Assembly (NCBI GenBank): GCA_030737835.1 | Contig: CM060856.1 | Span: forward strand, 8,039,670-8,103,669 | Source: Acorus gramineus | Lineage: Eukaryota > Streptophyta > Magnoliopsida > Acorales > Acoraceae | Reading direction: 5' to 3' | DNA length: 64,000 bases | Part shown: positions 48,901 to 61,768 of the stretch, in pieces | Numbering within the stretch: the stretch's first letter is position 1 | How the letters are laid out: each line of letters opens with the position of its first letter | The notes under the pieces: model-generated | Databases searched by the model: none | Told to the model about the DNA's origin: nothing | What the model saw: the letters and a program-made list of their open reading frames with translations, nothing else | Position numbers and translations under genes: made by a program

Positions 48901-51900
48901 AACATGGCTGCCTATTCCTCAACTTTTTTTTTTTTTTCCGCTTGGGATTGAATTAATAGATGAATCATATTGTTAAAAATTCTGTCATGGTCATTCCACC
49001 CAAAATGTATGATTCATTGCTTTGATGCCTATTATGGTGATACAGGGACAAAGCCATAACTTTTTTCTAGAGGTGTCAGTTATACTACAACATATTTGAT
49101 CATTGAATTATTGTCAGGTCTCCTCCTCTTAATCTAACTGCCATTACCCCTGAGTTGTTATACCATGGCAATCATTAAATATGCTCTAATCATCTCAGTT
49201 GTTATATTTTCTAGTTGGAGTTCAAAAGCATTCTGAGATTATTTAAAAATGAGAAACTGACCTGACCTTCTGCTTAATATAAGCTTTGGTTATTGAAAGA
49301 TTGTTGTTCACCGTGGCTCTTTGGCTTTACTTAGCCATCCGGTTACTTTTTGATTCCCATAGGCCATGTTATATCTTTGGTCTCACTAGTATCTCCTAAC
49401 TAGGAATGTATACATGAATAAACCAATTTCTTTACTGGTCAACATATAAAATATTTCACACACACACACGCACGAGTTGGGTTGGCAAGGGTACTCCTCC
49501 ATCTACTATGTTCAAAAGCGATCTTCTCAACCCCTCAGAAGTCTTTGTATTTATAACAGTTTGAATTCATTGCTATATCACTTAAGTGAGAAATGTTAAT
49601 GACAAACAACTGGTAAAATGCTTGATTTGGTTTATTCAGTGCATCCTATTTTCAAAATGGAATCTAAAGCATCTGATATTTTGTCCTCCTCTGTCCAGTT
49701 GGAACTTAAATTGGGATTGGGAGGCACATCATATGAAGATTTTATACGTAGTATGCATTTGCCAATGCAATTAAGGTATATCTTAGCATGCCATATGTCA
49801 ATCAGCACTTGTTCCTTTCAAAATGTTCCGCTATTCATTATATTTAACAATTTTTCCAATTATGTGGACATCTAATTTATTTGTTCTTTGTAGGCTCAAG
49901 GAAGTTGCATCCCTTTAATAGATTATTTTTAATACAAAGTGATGAATGCTTATTTATTCTCTGTTATTGCGTCCAACTGTCATAATTAATGCAGCTTTTC
50001 TTTATTTATGCAAAACCGTAAGGGGCTGTTTGGCCAGAGGAATAAGGGTGGAATAGGGGAGGAATAGAGAGAATAAGGCAAAAAAGGTGTTTGGGTAGAG
50101 GGAATAAGGAGAGAATAAACTGGTATTTCTATTCCAAGTCCACCCATAGAATTGTATTATTCCTCCACTGGTATAAGTGGATCTACTTATCAAATCGCAC
50201 ATCATCACATCAAATCACTTATCATCACCTCTTATACATCAATGGGGTCCACATGTCAAATCAACTTTTTACATCTTATTCACATCTTATTCTTCATCAA
50301 CTAAACACTCCAACCTTTATTATTACGTTTCCTAATAAGAATAACTGAAAACACAACCGAACACAAAATCTCTTATTCCATTGATAAAGTCAACAATTCC
50401 TGGAATAGGTATAAACCCCAAAATAGCTTATGCCTCTATCCAAACGGGCCCTAAATATATTGTTTTATAGCCACATATAAAAAGAAGACTCTTTTTCTTG
50501 CCATAAATTTTGGTTAATTGTTGTTTCTATTCAGCTATGCAAACTATTTATGTTTCACTTGCAGATTTAGAAAAACTTCCGAAACATCAATTTGCAGTTG
50601 AGCCACAATTATATTCTAAAACACTGATTAATATGTATATATTGCAGGTTTAGTTTTTGTTCAAAATAGAACATTTTGTTTACTTGTCCAACTCTTTCCA
50701 TTTCCAGGGAAAATTGATGTGATCCAATGGAGAACACTTGCACAAATTTTTACTCTAAAATCAATCCTTTTTAGGTTTTCAATGCATTAATGCCTCAATG
50801 GCACATGTATTAGTGTGTAATAACAGATCTTTAGGATAATGATACATTCAGTTCCAAAACTTCCAAATTTAGGTCCAACTTTCAAAAAAAAACCTTCCAA
50901 ATTTAGGACAACCATCTCATGTGTTTTTTTTACAATTGACACATGGACTCCATGCTCATCTTGAGCTATAATAGCATGAGATACAAGCCTATATTTTTTG
51001 TGATTTTTTTTTGAAGAAAAGTACTTTTTATGATCACTGATAAAGGCAAGGGAGCCAGCTGATCTTTCCAATGAATTTGATTATTTCCTGACCAATTTAT
51101 CAATGGCGTAGGGGAAATCTTTTTTAGAGTCATTTTTGGAGTGAATGAATGGTTTATTGTCATTGCTTTATACTTCAACAATTTTTCAGGAAATGATATT
51201 CTGCACAGCATATATTGTATTTATCTACATGTAATATTTTCAGCAAACACTGATGCTGGGCTTCTCACTAAGACTTGAAAGAAGATTTTTTTCCCTTTGT
51301 TTTTATGTTGAGCATACAATTCTAGTGAGATAATCTAATTCATGCCTTTTGGCTTATCAAATCATCTTTTTTTTTTTTAACTCATTCTTTCCAATGTGCA
51401 GTTTAGTTGATCCTATAGTAGCATCATTCTCAGGAGGGGCTGTTGGTGTGATCTCAGCCTTGATGGTGGTGGAGATTAACAATGTCAAGCAGCAAGAGCA
51501 CAAACGATGCAAATACTGTTTAGGAACGGGTAATCATACTTACCTTTGCTTTTTTATATATTGTATTTCTTTGATGCTTATCTGTTGCTTTAGCTATAAG
51601 AATGGTGACTGAGGACAAACCTGCAGTTGTTCAAGCAGCAGGATTATTATTGTTTTTTTAAATTTCAAATAAGAAGAGGGACTTTTAAAAATATAAAAAT
51701 TATTGGAACATTTTATTCCCAAATCTAGAGTATTATGTTCGTTGCCAGAGCAGAGCCTTTTGTTGTGTCTCACATTAACTTTAACTACCGAAGTAGGAAC
51801 CTTGATATTATGATAAGAAATTCATTTGTCAAATGCATGTATAGGAAAATAAAAGTAGTAACTCTATTTGGATGGTTTGTTTTCAAAGATTCAATGACAT

Positions 51901-53202
51901 TCAAAAGGTGGGATGATTTGAAAGTTTTAGATGTCAGTCAAAAGGCAATGGGACCTCTGAGAACTTGGATTTTTAGTCTGTCCAACTTCGAAGACCACTC
52001 TTCATTTACAAGTACAAAAATCACTGATGAAGAAAATTGTTGACCGGGAAAATGATGTGTTGTCTTCCACTATTAACTTAGTATTTAGTGGATGCTTTTC
52101 AGTGCTTCTAGAAAAGCCAACTTTGACTTAGCATGCACAACACACACAACAGGATTCTCTGCTTTTAGGAATATGGTGCTGGAAATACCAGGCCGGCCTG
52201 GGCTGGATTCAGTTTTGATAATCAACTAAAGGGTTGTTTGTGGCGTGGCCTTTTCTTTGTGCTTTTGCATTGGTTTATTAACTTCATATCACTATGAGTC
52301 TAACGGTTTTGTTTCTGTGACTGTCTGATGCCCCTTTTTGTTGGCCTTAATTTCTGTATTCAGGGTAAACCCACTTTTCTCTAGAAAAAGTAAAAATGTC
52401 CTGCAAACCTTATTCCCATGTGTTCTTTTGTTGTCATGATCATTTAAAGATTATCAAGAAAGACCATGGGGCCTTTCCTGACACGATTATCCCATCTTTG
52501 TTGTAATGCCTTTTTATTTCTTTCTCACCCTTTTTTATATACTTACTGTTCCTCTGGGTAATCATTTATGACTTAATTTGGTTTAGGATACCTTGCATGT
52601 GCTCGCTGTTCAAGCACAGGTTCTCTAGTTCTGATTGAGCCAGTTGCTACGCTGAACGGTGGTGATCAGCCACTGTCTCCACCAACAACAGAAAGGTGTT
52701 CCAACTGTTCAGGATCTGGAAAGGTAATCTGTATGATTCATATGTATTTTTCTGCAATTACTCCTTTTGAGAAACCAATCCATCAATATATGCTTGATCT
52801 TGTGATTCTGTTGTTCCTCAGTGCACCAAAGCACTCGTGCCATCCGAGTTGTGAATATAGTTACACCATAGTAGAAAAAAATGTGTGATTTCATTTCAAA
52901 CCATCATCTATGCTCCCAAGTGAACACCTAAAGGCAATTAATCAAGGTTTACCAAATGATACTTCTGTTTTCATGTAGCAGACTAGGTTGTCATAAAACT
53001 AGTATGTCTTCCAAACAACATATATTTCATCGATAACCAGAGGGGAAAAAAAATCATTTGTCTACAACATTGTTTGCTTTTCCTGGCATTGTTTTGTTCA
53101 TAATAAACAGGAATGTTTTTGCAGGTCATGTGCCCTACCTGCCTCTGCACAGGGATGGCCATGGCGAGTGAGCATGATCCACGAATTGACCCCTTCGATT
53201 AA
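45950..53202 (+). CDS. OR: ORANGE (OR) plastid DnaJ-type zinc-finger protein, complete
   Basis: OR stabilises phytoene synthase as a chaperone and promotes chromoplast formation, so it sets carotenoid level. Exons: 45950-46152, 46254-46368, 48289-48405, 48558-48644, 49699-49775, 51402-51529, 52587-52723, 53125-53202, giving 313 residues with all phases closing. The N-terminal 65 residues are Ser/Pro/Arg-rich, as expected of a transit peptide. Then FCIIEGPEMVQDFAKMELQE, IQDNIRSRRNKIF, VRRLRIQQRIKNAELGI. Two membrane segments lie at about residues 152-172 and 205-225. Four Cys pairs follow: C236/C239, C247/C250, C280/C283, C291/C294 (CKYCLGTG, CARCSSTG, CSNCSGSG, CPTCLCTG), ending ASEHDPRIDPFD. 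The IRSRR segment, where I recall the melon golden Arg-to-His change lies, keeps its arginines, so the allele reads as wild type. Exon 2 must start at 46254; the AG at 46248 leads to a stop. Confidence 0.97.
46967..47806. mobile_element. hAT-like non-autonomous element in OR intron 2
   Basis: Ends CAGGGGCGGA ... TCCGCCCCTG, with a perfect 8-bp target duplication CATAAGAC (46959-46966, 47807-47814). The 8-bp duplication and CAGGG ends are diagnostic of hAT elements. Inside, 47196-47420 looks like a second, nested element (CCCGTTTGGAAACAGG ... CAACTAAACG), and 47667-47765 holds a 53-bp tandem pair. No transposase. Confidence 0.93.
50022..50451. mobile_element. Tourist-like (PIF/Harbinger) MITE in OR intron 5
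   Basis: Ends GGGGCTGTTTGGCCAGAGG and, inverted, GGGCCCGTTTGGATAGAGG, flanked by TAA on both sides (50019-50021, 50452-50454). The 3-bp TAA duplication with GGGCC-GTTTGG ends marks Tourist elements. 430 bp, non-coding. Confidence 0.9.
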
Positions 53203-54571
53203 TGCCATGAAACCTGAAACTGAGCTTTGTAGTATGTATATCAGTTACACTACATATACTCCACTTTCAAAGAGATTTACAATATATTTCACCTTGGAAG
53301 ATAAAAGATTTGAAGTGCATGACCTTGTGATGGCCAAGGACTAGATCAACAAATCAAAGTTCATTCTCCTGTCCAAAATCCAAATACAATTCAAGGTAGT
53401 GCTCCTTGTGTAAATTATAAACTCCATTTTAACAGAAAAAGGGTAATGAATAACCTTAATTTTCACCACAAATATGTAAAAGCCATGTAATGGGTTGCAC
53501 CCAAAGCTAAAAATTGAAATAAAATAAAATATAAATAAAAACAGGGGTAAGAGTTCTGGCAGTGATGCAGCTCGTGGCCTCGTGTAGTAATAACACCTTA
53601 TCAGAATTCCCAGCGCTGTTAACATTTCATTTCAAAGGATATTTGCATTCTTTTTTATAGTCTGTAACTTTTTTTTAATTTTTTAAAAAATATGTAACTT
53701 GTTTAGTGAAATACACACATTTAAACAAAAAAAAAAAAAATGTAAATATCTGAATGAATTAAATTCTTGTTCTTTTATATTATATATTAATACTAGGTTA
53801 AGAGGATGTTTAATTGCAGATCTTATTAAATTTGTTAAAGGAAAATTGTAAGGTACAATAATTTATAAGTCATCATCCAACATGTTTTAGAATTTTTAGA
53901 ATACATTTTTGTTTGGTACATAAGAAAATAATATATGCATTTGACTTTATTGTAAAAAATATGTATTTGTTTGATGAAATCTGTTGCATACGAGGTTAGC
54001 CCGTTGTGGTAGGTGGAAAATGCAGGAATGCCCGAGTATGTTAAAATTTTTAAAAAGGAAAAAATCCGTATAAGCTGTCTTAAATCCATATAACCTTTGA
54101 TTTTTTTAAAATCCATATAAACTCCTGAAAACACTTATATAAATTTAAATAATCCCCCAATTTAATTTTTGTTGTGAAATTATGATTATTATGTGAATAT
54201 TTTGTCTAGTTAACCCTGGATGAAAACATAATAGACCAAAATAAACCCCTACAAAGTCGGGGTGATATGGATTTCAGGCAGTTTAGAGGGGGTTATTTGA
54301 TTTTTCCCTTTAAAAAAAGCACATAGGAACGAAGTCCTCCCATCCGACGGTCAATACACACTAACGTGGTGATCCTCGCTTTCACTAGTAAGCCAGAGCG
54401 ACTCGCGTTGTCCGACTGAGCTCACACAAATCGAAACGGCAACTCTCACATGCGCGAGACACGCGTGTCGTTCCGAGTCCGAATCTATGCAAAGGGAAAC
54501 CTAACGCGGACCAGGTGAAACCAAAACCCTCTCTGCGCTTCAAAACCTCTCTCTCTCTCTCTCCACCATCA
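53203..54571. other. Intergenic between OR and the KH gene
   Basis: OR 3' UTR first, then AT-rich DNA, a MITE relic at 54057-54308, and the KH gene leader from about 54400, which ends in a CT-microsatellite just before the ATG. Confidence 0.5.
54057..54308. mobile_element. Shortened copy of the 24380-24890 MITE
   Basis: GGAAAAAATCCGTATAAGC at left and, inverted, GGAAAAATCAAATAACCCCC at right. It shares TAGTTAACCCTG and repeated AAATCCATATAA with the cyclin-intron copy, but is half the length. Flanks are A/T runs, so a duplication cannot be read. Confidence 0.65.
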
Positions 54572-57500
54572 ATGGCCACCACCGACCCCTCCGAGACCGT
54601 CCCCTCCGCTTCCCCGCAACAGGAACCGCCTCCACCAGCTTCCGTCGAAGCCGAGACAGCTGCCCCGGCCGCGGAAGAAGAAACGGAGGCAGGCCCCGCC
54701 ACGCCCACGGAACCCGAGTCCGCGGTCGCCGATTCGGAGGCCCCGGCGGACACAGAGAAGAAGGAGGAGGAGACGGCGGTGGCGGCGCCTGTGACGGAGA
54801 AGAAATGGCTGGGGTGGCCAGGGGACAATGTGTTCAGGCTGATTGTGCCGGTGTTGAAGGTTGGGGGCATCATCGGGCGGAAGGGGGAGCTAATCAAGAA
54901 GCTCTGCGAGGAAACCCGGGCCCGCGTCCGCATCCTCGAGAGCGGCATTCGAACCTCTGATCGCGTCGTGAGTGCTACTTTCCTTCTTTTAGGGTTTCCT
55001 TCTGTGTCTTATTTTTGCTTTTATTTTTTTTCTGATTCCACTGTTTTTCATATATTTCATGCCAAGATTGGTCTTTGATAAGTAGTTGTTGAATTCTTCT
55101 AGTATGATTGTACATGAAGAGCAGTTTTTTTTCTGGCTTGCTAGTAATTTTTTTCCCAATTATTGGAGGTTGGTTGCAGTAAAATTTACAGCTTTGAAGG
55201 ATACTGAGTTGAGGGGTACTGGGCATTGCTCGTTTTAGTGACAGAAGAGAGTTCTTGGTAGAAGTTACATTGCAAGGAACTTGATGATTTTGTATGTTTT
55301 GGGTTTTCTAATTTTTATGTATTGGTTTGTCTCTATTTATTAATAGGTGGAATTCGGTGTCGTATTATTATATACAACTTGGTTTTCAATGACTGATGTT
55401 TTAAAACTTCTTGTTTTTTCCCCTTTGTTTCTTCCTAATACAAGGTCTCTGTAAACTTCTTCTCACATATGCATATTATTTTTATATTGTTGTTGCTTCA
55501 TAAGTTTAAGGTCAGTATTGGTCCTATTTGTTTTTTAATGATGGGATGGGATGAGAAAAGTAAAATAAGATATCATATACTCGGCTAAATTGAAACATAT
55601 TTTCTACATTGTATAAGTGTAATATGCTACATTTTCTCTCAAAAAATAAATGGCAATTTGGATGGTTTGTAGGTTTCATATGAAAATGAGATGCAGCTGC
55701 ATTATATTGGCAGTGGAATCATGGAATCATGTAAGGTGTGTTTGTGCCACATGGAAAATGAGAGAAAATAAAAACTTTCTCTTTGACGACCTAAAAACTT
55801 GGTGTTTGTGCCAAACAAATAAAGGGAAAAAACTTTCCATCATTTTCTCTTTGCTTTTTTGTCTTATTAGAGTTGGGGGGAATTTTTTTCCCTCACCCTA
55901 AAGGAGGGAAAGTGAGAAATCACAATCTCTCCACACCAAACAAGAATAATTCGATGAACATTAAACTAAATTTTATTTATTTATTGAATAGATCTAGATT
56001 ATTTTTTGAGGATTTTATTTTTGTTAACCTATTTAGATTGAGATCTTAGATCTACTTTTGTGATTTGTTTTTTTATTTGTTGAATAGATCTGGGTTTTTT
56101 TTTCTTGACAGATCTAAATTTAAATCTTAAATCTAGATTTTGGTTTGATATTTTTTTTTGGGGTTACTAGGATTGATTGGTACGTGTGTTTGTGTGTTTT
56201 TTTTTGTTTCAATGAATTGAAGGCCTAATCATAGCAATAAAAAAAATGGTGAAGATGGGTTGACAGAGGAACAGAAGAATAGACATCGATAAAACTTTAA
56301 AAGGTTGATGAGGATGTGATACTTTGGTTATTAGCGAAGGGATTTTTTTTTATTTGAAGGGCACGGATCAGTAGAACAATGGGCTGGTCATGGACTAAAA
56401 CATTATTTATTTAAAAATATTTGACAAGTAATTTTAGGTTACTTTTATATTATATTTAATTAGCTGTCAAACAATATATATTATTATTTTTGTCATTTTC
56501 TATCACTTTGTGTGATAACACAAACAATGCATTTTTATTTTCTATCGTTTTCCATTATAGATACAAACAACGGTTTTTATTTTCCGTTATCTTCCATCAC
56601 AGGCATAAACAACTGTTTTTATTTTTCATCACTTTCCATTACAGGTACAAACAACATGTAAAGTGGTCAAAGGGAAAATGATTTCTTTTCCATCAGTTTC
56701 CCTTTGACCCAAATTCCTTATTTTTCCTTCAATTTTCCTCCGTGTTTGTGCACAAACACACCCGTAGGGTGAGAGAATCTTTTCCAGGAATCATGAGATA
56801 TGAAAACGGGTGATTTAGTATCTTATAGTGTTTGGTTAATGGCAGTGCATGTAACTGAAGGTGATTTGTGATTCTGTGTCAAGCATTGAAAGGTTAAGAA
56901 GGGTATAGAAAGCTGGCAGCGTATAAATGAAAATTATGGCTGGCTTACTGTGAGTGAGTTCTTTTATGTGACTGGCAGGGCTTTTTTTGGTTGTATAGAT
57001 TTTGTTGATTTATTATTTTTCATGAAGGAAGTGCTGGTTCTGGTGTTACTGAGGTGACTGCATTACATATATTGAATCCATCAAGATTTATGGTTCTTCC
57101 AGAGTTGGATATGTCAGAGGTAGCAACGCATTTAGAATTGCTGGTCAACGTTCTTTTCTGTTAACTTTGTCAGGTTTTGATATCTGGAAAAGAGGAACTG
57201 GAGGCAGAAAGATCACCTGCAATGGAGGCAGTGTTAAGAGTGTTCAAGCGTGTGAACGGGATAAATGAGAGCGTAGATGAAGCTGCACTATCTGGTGCTG
57301 CGTGCTCTATTCGGTTATTGGTGGCTTCAACGCAAGCTATGAGTTTGATTGGGAAACAAGGCAGTCTTATAAAGTCTATACAGGAAAGCAGTGGTGCTTC
57401 TGTACGGGTTTTGCCAGCAGGTATGTTTATTAATTATTGGGTCAATTGACCATTATGATTTTTATTCTTATATATATCTAGTTTCCTATATTTCCATGAT

Positions 57501-60500
57501 ATAATTTAGCATTGTATCCAAGCCTTTCCTGATCATGTTGATTCCTTTGTTTTTTTTCCATCTGGCTTGCATGACCTTATAAGTGCAGGAGTCTTTTGAT
57601 TTATGCAGAAATTTTTTTCTTTTTTCTGAAGATCAAGAGTTGAATCTCCACAAGAACGTGGTCAATCCTGCAGGGATTTATCTTCATTTATCAATTATAC
57701 TTGTATTCATCGAATGGCCCTTCTCACCTGGGGATGCAGCGACCATAGTTTGAAGTGCGGCCGCACATGCTGATGTGCGCCCCCGGGCGCACATTCCCCC
57801 CAATATGCGGCGCACGTTTGAATTCTGTTCGAACGGAATTCGAACGGTCTCTTACCGTTCGAATTCAGTTAGAACTGACTTCGAACGGTAAAACCTACCT
57901 CTGAGTTTGGATTGTCGTTCGAACGGTTGCCTTACTTTATGTGCGACCGCATGTTCGGTATATGCGGCCGCATATGCCATGTGCGGACCCCACCGCACAT
58001 GCGGTCCGCACATGGTTTTGAACTATGGTAGCGACTGTTTTGACCCCTCAATTTCTTTGATTTTTTTTTAAATAACTTGCATCCATCAAGATGTAATGTC
58101 TTTCGACGGGTCATCTTTTTGCAAACTGTGCTCATGGTGTTGGCCATGGTAGAATCCTTCTAGGCTTTATGCAGAATGTCCTCCCCAGTGCTAATGATGC
58201 ATATTTTTACGACCTTTATTATTATAGAAAAGGTAGAAATTGCTACCATGATCATAGTACAAAGTCTGAAGAGATGAGAGGATATAGATGTTACAATACT
58301 AGATGGCAGAAGGAAAGGAAACAGATCAAGGTAAGATGCCCCTTCTTAGTTCCGCAGAAGAGGGATATGCCGATCGGGAAGGTTCCAAATATGCGTGGTT
58401 CGCCCTAATCGCCGATGCGTAATGAGCCTCCTTGAAAATCAATTTTTCTTGCGTTCGCAATGTGATGACCCCAATCTCTGATGAGCCTCTTGGTCAGATC
58501 CCAAATGTTCTCCATGCAAATTCTGTCACCCTTGAAAAGTGCTTTGTTCCTCATCAACCAAGTAACCCACATGCCGGTGGGGATTATTGATTGGGATATT
58601 TCGCTCCATACTCATGTCGCCTTTTTCCCAAAAAACCTTTCCCACGTTCCACGTCCTCTTAAGTTGGAAAAATTTGGATTCAGACCTGCTGCATTTCTGA
58701 GCATGCTCCACAACTGTCTAGCGATTGGACACACACATAAGAGATGTTCCACCATTTCAGGAGCAGCATTGCTGAGAAGCATGCATAAGATATGCTCCAC
58801 AACTGTCTAGCGATTGGGCACACGCCTAATCTCTCCATTTTTTTTTAATAGAATAATGAAATTTTCATTTTTCTTTAAGCATAATTATAGCATAAAACAC
58901 CCAGTGCACCAAAACTTACCCAGTCTACCTCATGATCTACACATGACTAACCTCCTAACTCACATGGCTAATTTAATCACATAAAGTGGCTTTAGAGGTT
59001 ATCAGGGACACCTCATGAAAAAGTCTACGAATTCTGTTGTCCTCCATTTTCTTTTACATTTCCATTCACAAAACATGGTCCCTGAGAGTTTTGGATATTC
59101 TAGTACAGAATGAATAATTTCTCTGTGATGTCTGAGTTGAAAGATTGTGCAAAAATGAGGAAAAAAAATATTGTAAGAATTCCCGAGGCCCCTTGATCAC
59201 TTGAATTTTCAATAGAACAGATTATACAACCACAATTTTGATGGTGACTTAATTTTTGGAGGCAATTGGCTTCTTTGCAAGGTCATTGAGGAGTGTCATG
59301 TATCCCAACTAATCTTTGTATTCTAACCTAGCCCAAATTGTTACAGCATATACTGTGCAAAGTTTGTGTTTACTTACATACACTTGATATACATGGGCAT
59401 CTTATATGTCACATTCTGGTAAAATTCCTTTGCCCTAAACCCAATTTAGTGCAGCTCTTTTACCATTGATTTTTATCAAATGTTTAGTGTAATTGTTGCA
59501 CACACTGTATTCCTTTTCTCCTGTCTTGTTTGTTCTGAACATTCCATTACATTTTACCACTCTTCATGCTTGGCAATTGACATCTGCACCTTGTATGCCA
59601 GATGAGACACCAGTTTATGCAACTGCAGATGAAAGAATTGTAGAGATAAAGGGAGAAGCCTTGCAGGTTTTTAAAGCATTAGAGGCATCGATTGGGAATC
59701 TTAGGAAATTTTTGGTTGATCATAGTGTTATTCCTCTATATGAAAAGAGTGTAAGCCGATCTTTGTTTCTCTGTACATTTGGCTTTTAATGATCATCCGA
59801 GAGTCCAGATTCTTAGTGTGTTTCTATATGCAGGTTAATGCACCAGCAGCTCAAGATCATGCACTGGATGCCTGGGGTGATAAAACACAGCCCTTGACTT
59901 ATCCATCATCTCACACTGGGTTGATGAATGATTATTCTCTTTCGTTGAAGCGGGATTCTTTGTATCTTGACCGTGAAGCTCAACTTGATTTGCAACACTC
60001 TGGATTGTCATTGTATGGACAAGACCCTGGTGTTTCTGGATTACGTTCATCGCGGCTAGGACGTTCTGCTGGAGCTTTGGTTACCCAGGTCAGATGGCTT
60101 CTGTTGTCATGGCGTGTGTGTGAGAACCTAGATGTCCAGTGTTATATTATCTCCTATCATTGTCATTCTAGTTATAATAGACTAGAATCATTCCTGATCA
60201 TATCTGTTGACTTATAGATTCAGATAATAGACTTATGTTTGCTATTTCGAGCATGATGTGAATTATGATAGCTTGAACTTATACAACTTATACATCAATT
60301 GTTGCCATTTTGAATACTTTGACAACTAGCTATTTGTTCTTTTTTACTTTGATTTTGATAATTTTTTTTGTTTGATGGTATTTACATATATAATGTGGGT
60401 CTCGTGTGAGGTCAGTGTCCTAATGTTGAACCTTTTTATGTTTGTCAAATGCATAAATATTGGGTGGGGAAATTTGGCCAATTCCAACTTTGGGTGTATA

Positions 60501-61270
60501 TGATTTTTTTTTTATTATTATTTGTTGTTTTTCTCCCTTTTTTTAGTTTTTAGTTGTGCATTCTTGAAGTTATGTCTCGAGTCATTGGAGGGTGTTTTCT
60601 ATCATTGCACCACTGTAATCCTTGAACTGCCTTTTTTTTCCCTCTTATTTTGGATTATTGTCTTCGACATGTTACAAAGATAAATGGAAATGACTTGAAA
60701 CAATTTACATGAGTACTGTGGTCATTAAGGTACCATCACATTCTTATACAAACCAATCACCCATTCCTGATGTGTTTTCTGGTTCAGGTGACACAAACTA
60801 TGCAAATTCCACTGTCATATGCTGAGGACATTATTGGTGTTGGTGGGGCGACCATTGCATATATCAGGCGTCAAAGCGGAGCAATCCTCACGATTCAGGA
60901 GAGCAGGGGATTGCCAGATGAGATCACTGTAGAGATCAAGGGCACTTCATCACAAGTTCAAACTGCTCAACAGCTCATCCAGGTGAATTTGCTTTCTGGT
61001 TTCAAAATCACAGGATCTTGGTTAAGATGGATGATAAAGATTTCAAGTACTGGTAAACTAGATATCTATGACAGTTTTCTTCGTCACACACAGGACTTTA
61101 TGGCCCAGCACAAAGAACCAGTCTCCAGCAGCTATGGCAGCTATGACTCCGGTCCGAGGCCTTACTCGCACTTGTCAAATACATCTTATCCTTCATCGTC
61201 AATGGCAACGCAGTCTCTCGGCAGTTATGGGTCTTCTGGTGTTGGTGGATATGGAAACTACAGATTTTAA
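54572..61270 (+). CDS. Triple KH-domain RNA-binding protein, PEPPER-like, complete
   Basis: Resembles Arabidopsis PEPPER, a nuclear poly(C)-binding-type KH protein affecting pistil development and FLC expression. Exons: 54572-54967, 57174-57420, 59602-59750, 59834-60088, 60788-60982, 61094-61270, giving 472 residues with all phases closing. Residues 1-78 are Ala/Pro/Glu-rich and disordered; [16 protein letters not shown] opens KH1 (GRKG loop at 102-105). KH2 runs from about 176 (GKQG at 192-195) to [15 protein letters not shown] linker follows ([20 protein letters not shown]), then KH3 (GVGG loop at 366-369, [10 protein letters not shown]). The tail is Ser/Tyr/Gly-rich, ending GGYGNYRF. All three GXXG loops are present. 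The start at 54572 is the only suitable ATG; the frame upstream has none. Introns 1 and 2, each over 2 kb, hold transposons. Confidence 0.95.
55735..56763. mobile_element. Non-autonomous element in KH-gene intron 1
   Basis: GGTGTGTTTGTGCCACATGG at left; GGGTGTGTTTGTGCACAAAC inverted at right. The gene-side half is T/A-rich with repeated GATCTAGATT-like strings. 56519-56660 has three copies of a 43-bp unit (ACAAACAA ... TTTTCCATTA). No coding capacity; the target duplication is unclear. Confidence 0.6.
57742..58029. mobile_element. GC-rich palindromic MITE in KH-gene intron 2
   Basis: Ends ACCATAGTTTGAA and TTGAACTATGGT (inverted repeats), flanked by AGCG on both sides. The interior is built of short palindromes: GCGGCCGC, GTGCGC...GCGCAC, and repeats of TTCGAACGG with its inverse CCGTTCGAA. 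It is far more GC-rich than the intron around it. Confidence 0.75.
58330..58820 (-). pseudogene. LINE (L1-type) 3' fragment with zf-RVT motif, antisense in KH-gene intron 2
   Basis: On the minus strand: [20 protein letters not shown] and a following WxxxMRNKALF-like, WGHH-like stretch match the zinc-binding end of plant LINE ORF2. Frame shifts and truncation leave it dead. A partial internal duplication (ATGCTCCACAACTGTCTAGC at 58703 and 58791) is seen. Boundaries approximate. Confidence 0.65.
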
Positions 61271-61768
61271 GGCGGGCGTTGAGTCTAGTGTGCATCGATG
61301 AAGATCTCGTAATATTTGAGCACTGCAGTTATGTAAAGTTTCACAGGTGTTTGCAGTGTTTCTTGACCTAATTCAAATTAAGGCTACTCTACTAGACTGG
61401 ACCACAGGTATGTATGATGAATCCTTTTCTTTACTATATCTGTTCTAGTACTTTAAATCAAATAGTCGACTCAAACACTCATTAGCACTACTCAGTGTCA
61501 CATTGTATATTTTTTCTCTCATCCATTGTTCGTTCTTCCATTAAATAATACCTGAAGCTCTGGGAGTACAGCCATGCTTATCCATTTAAAAAGGTCCTAA
61601 TCATCACATATAAAACAAACCATTTTTTTTTTTATTCCATGTAACACATTACAATCCACTATAACACACAGTCATCTCCACCGACACCACTTGCCAATGA
61701 CATTATTATTACTAACAATCAAATCATAAGCATCACTATTAGTAGTCCAGTAGTCCCCCCCTTCTCCC
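61271..61768. other. Convergent 3' flanks
   Basis: 3' UTR of the KH gene from the left and of the expansin-like gene from the right; nothing else seen. Confidence 0.6.

Noticed and set aside
54515..54571. N-terminal extension of the KH protein
   Set aside because: The upstream frame starts at a GTG and lacks an ATG; the ATG at 54572 is the natural start.
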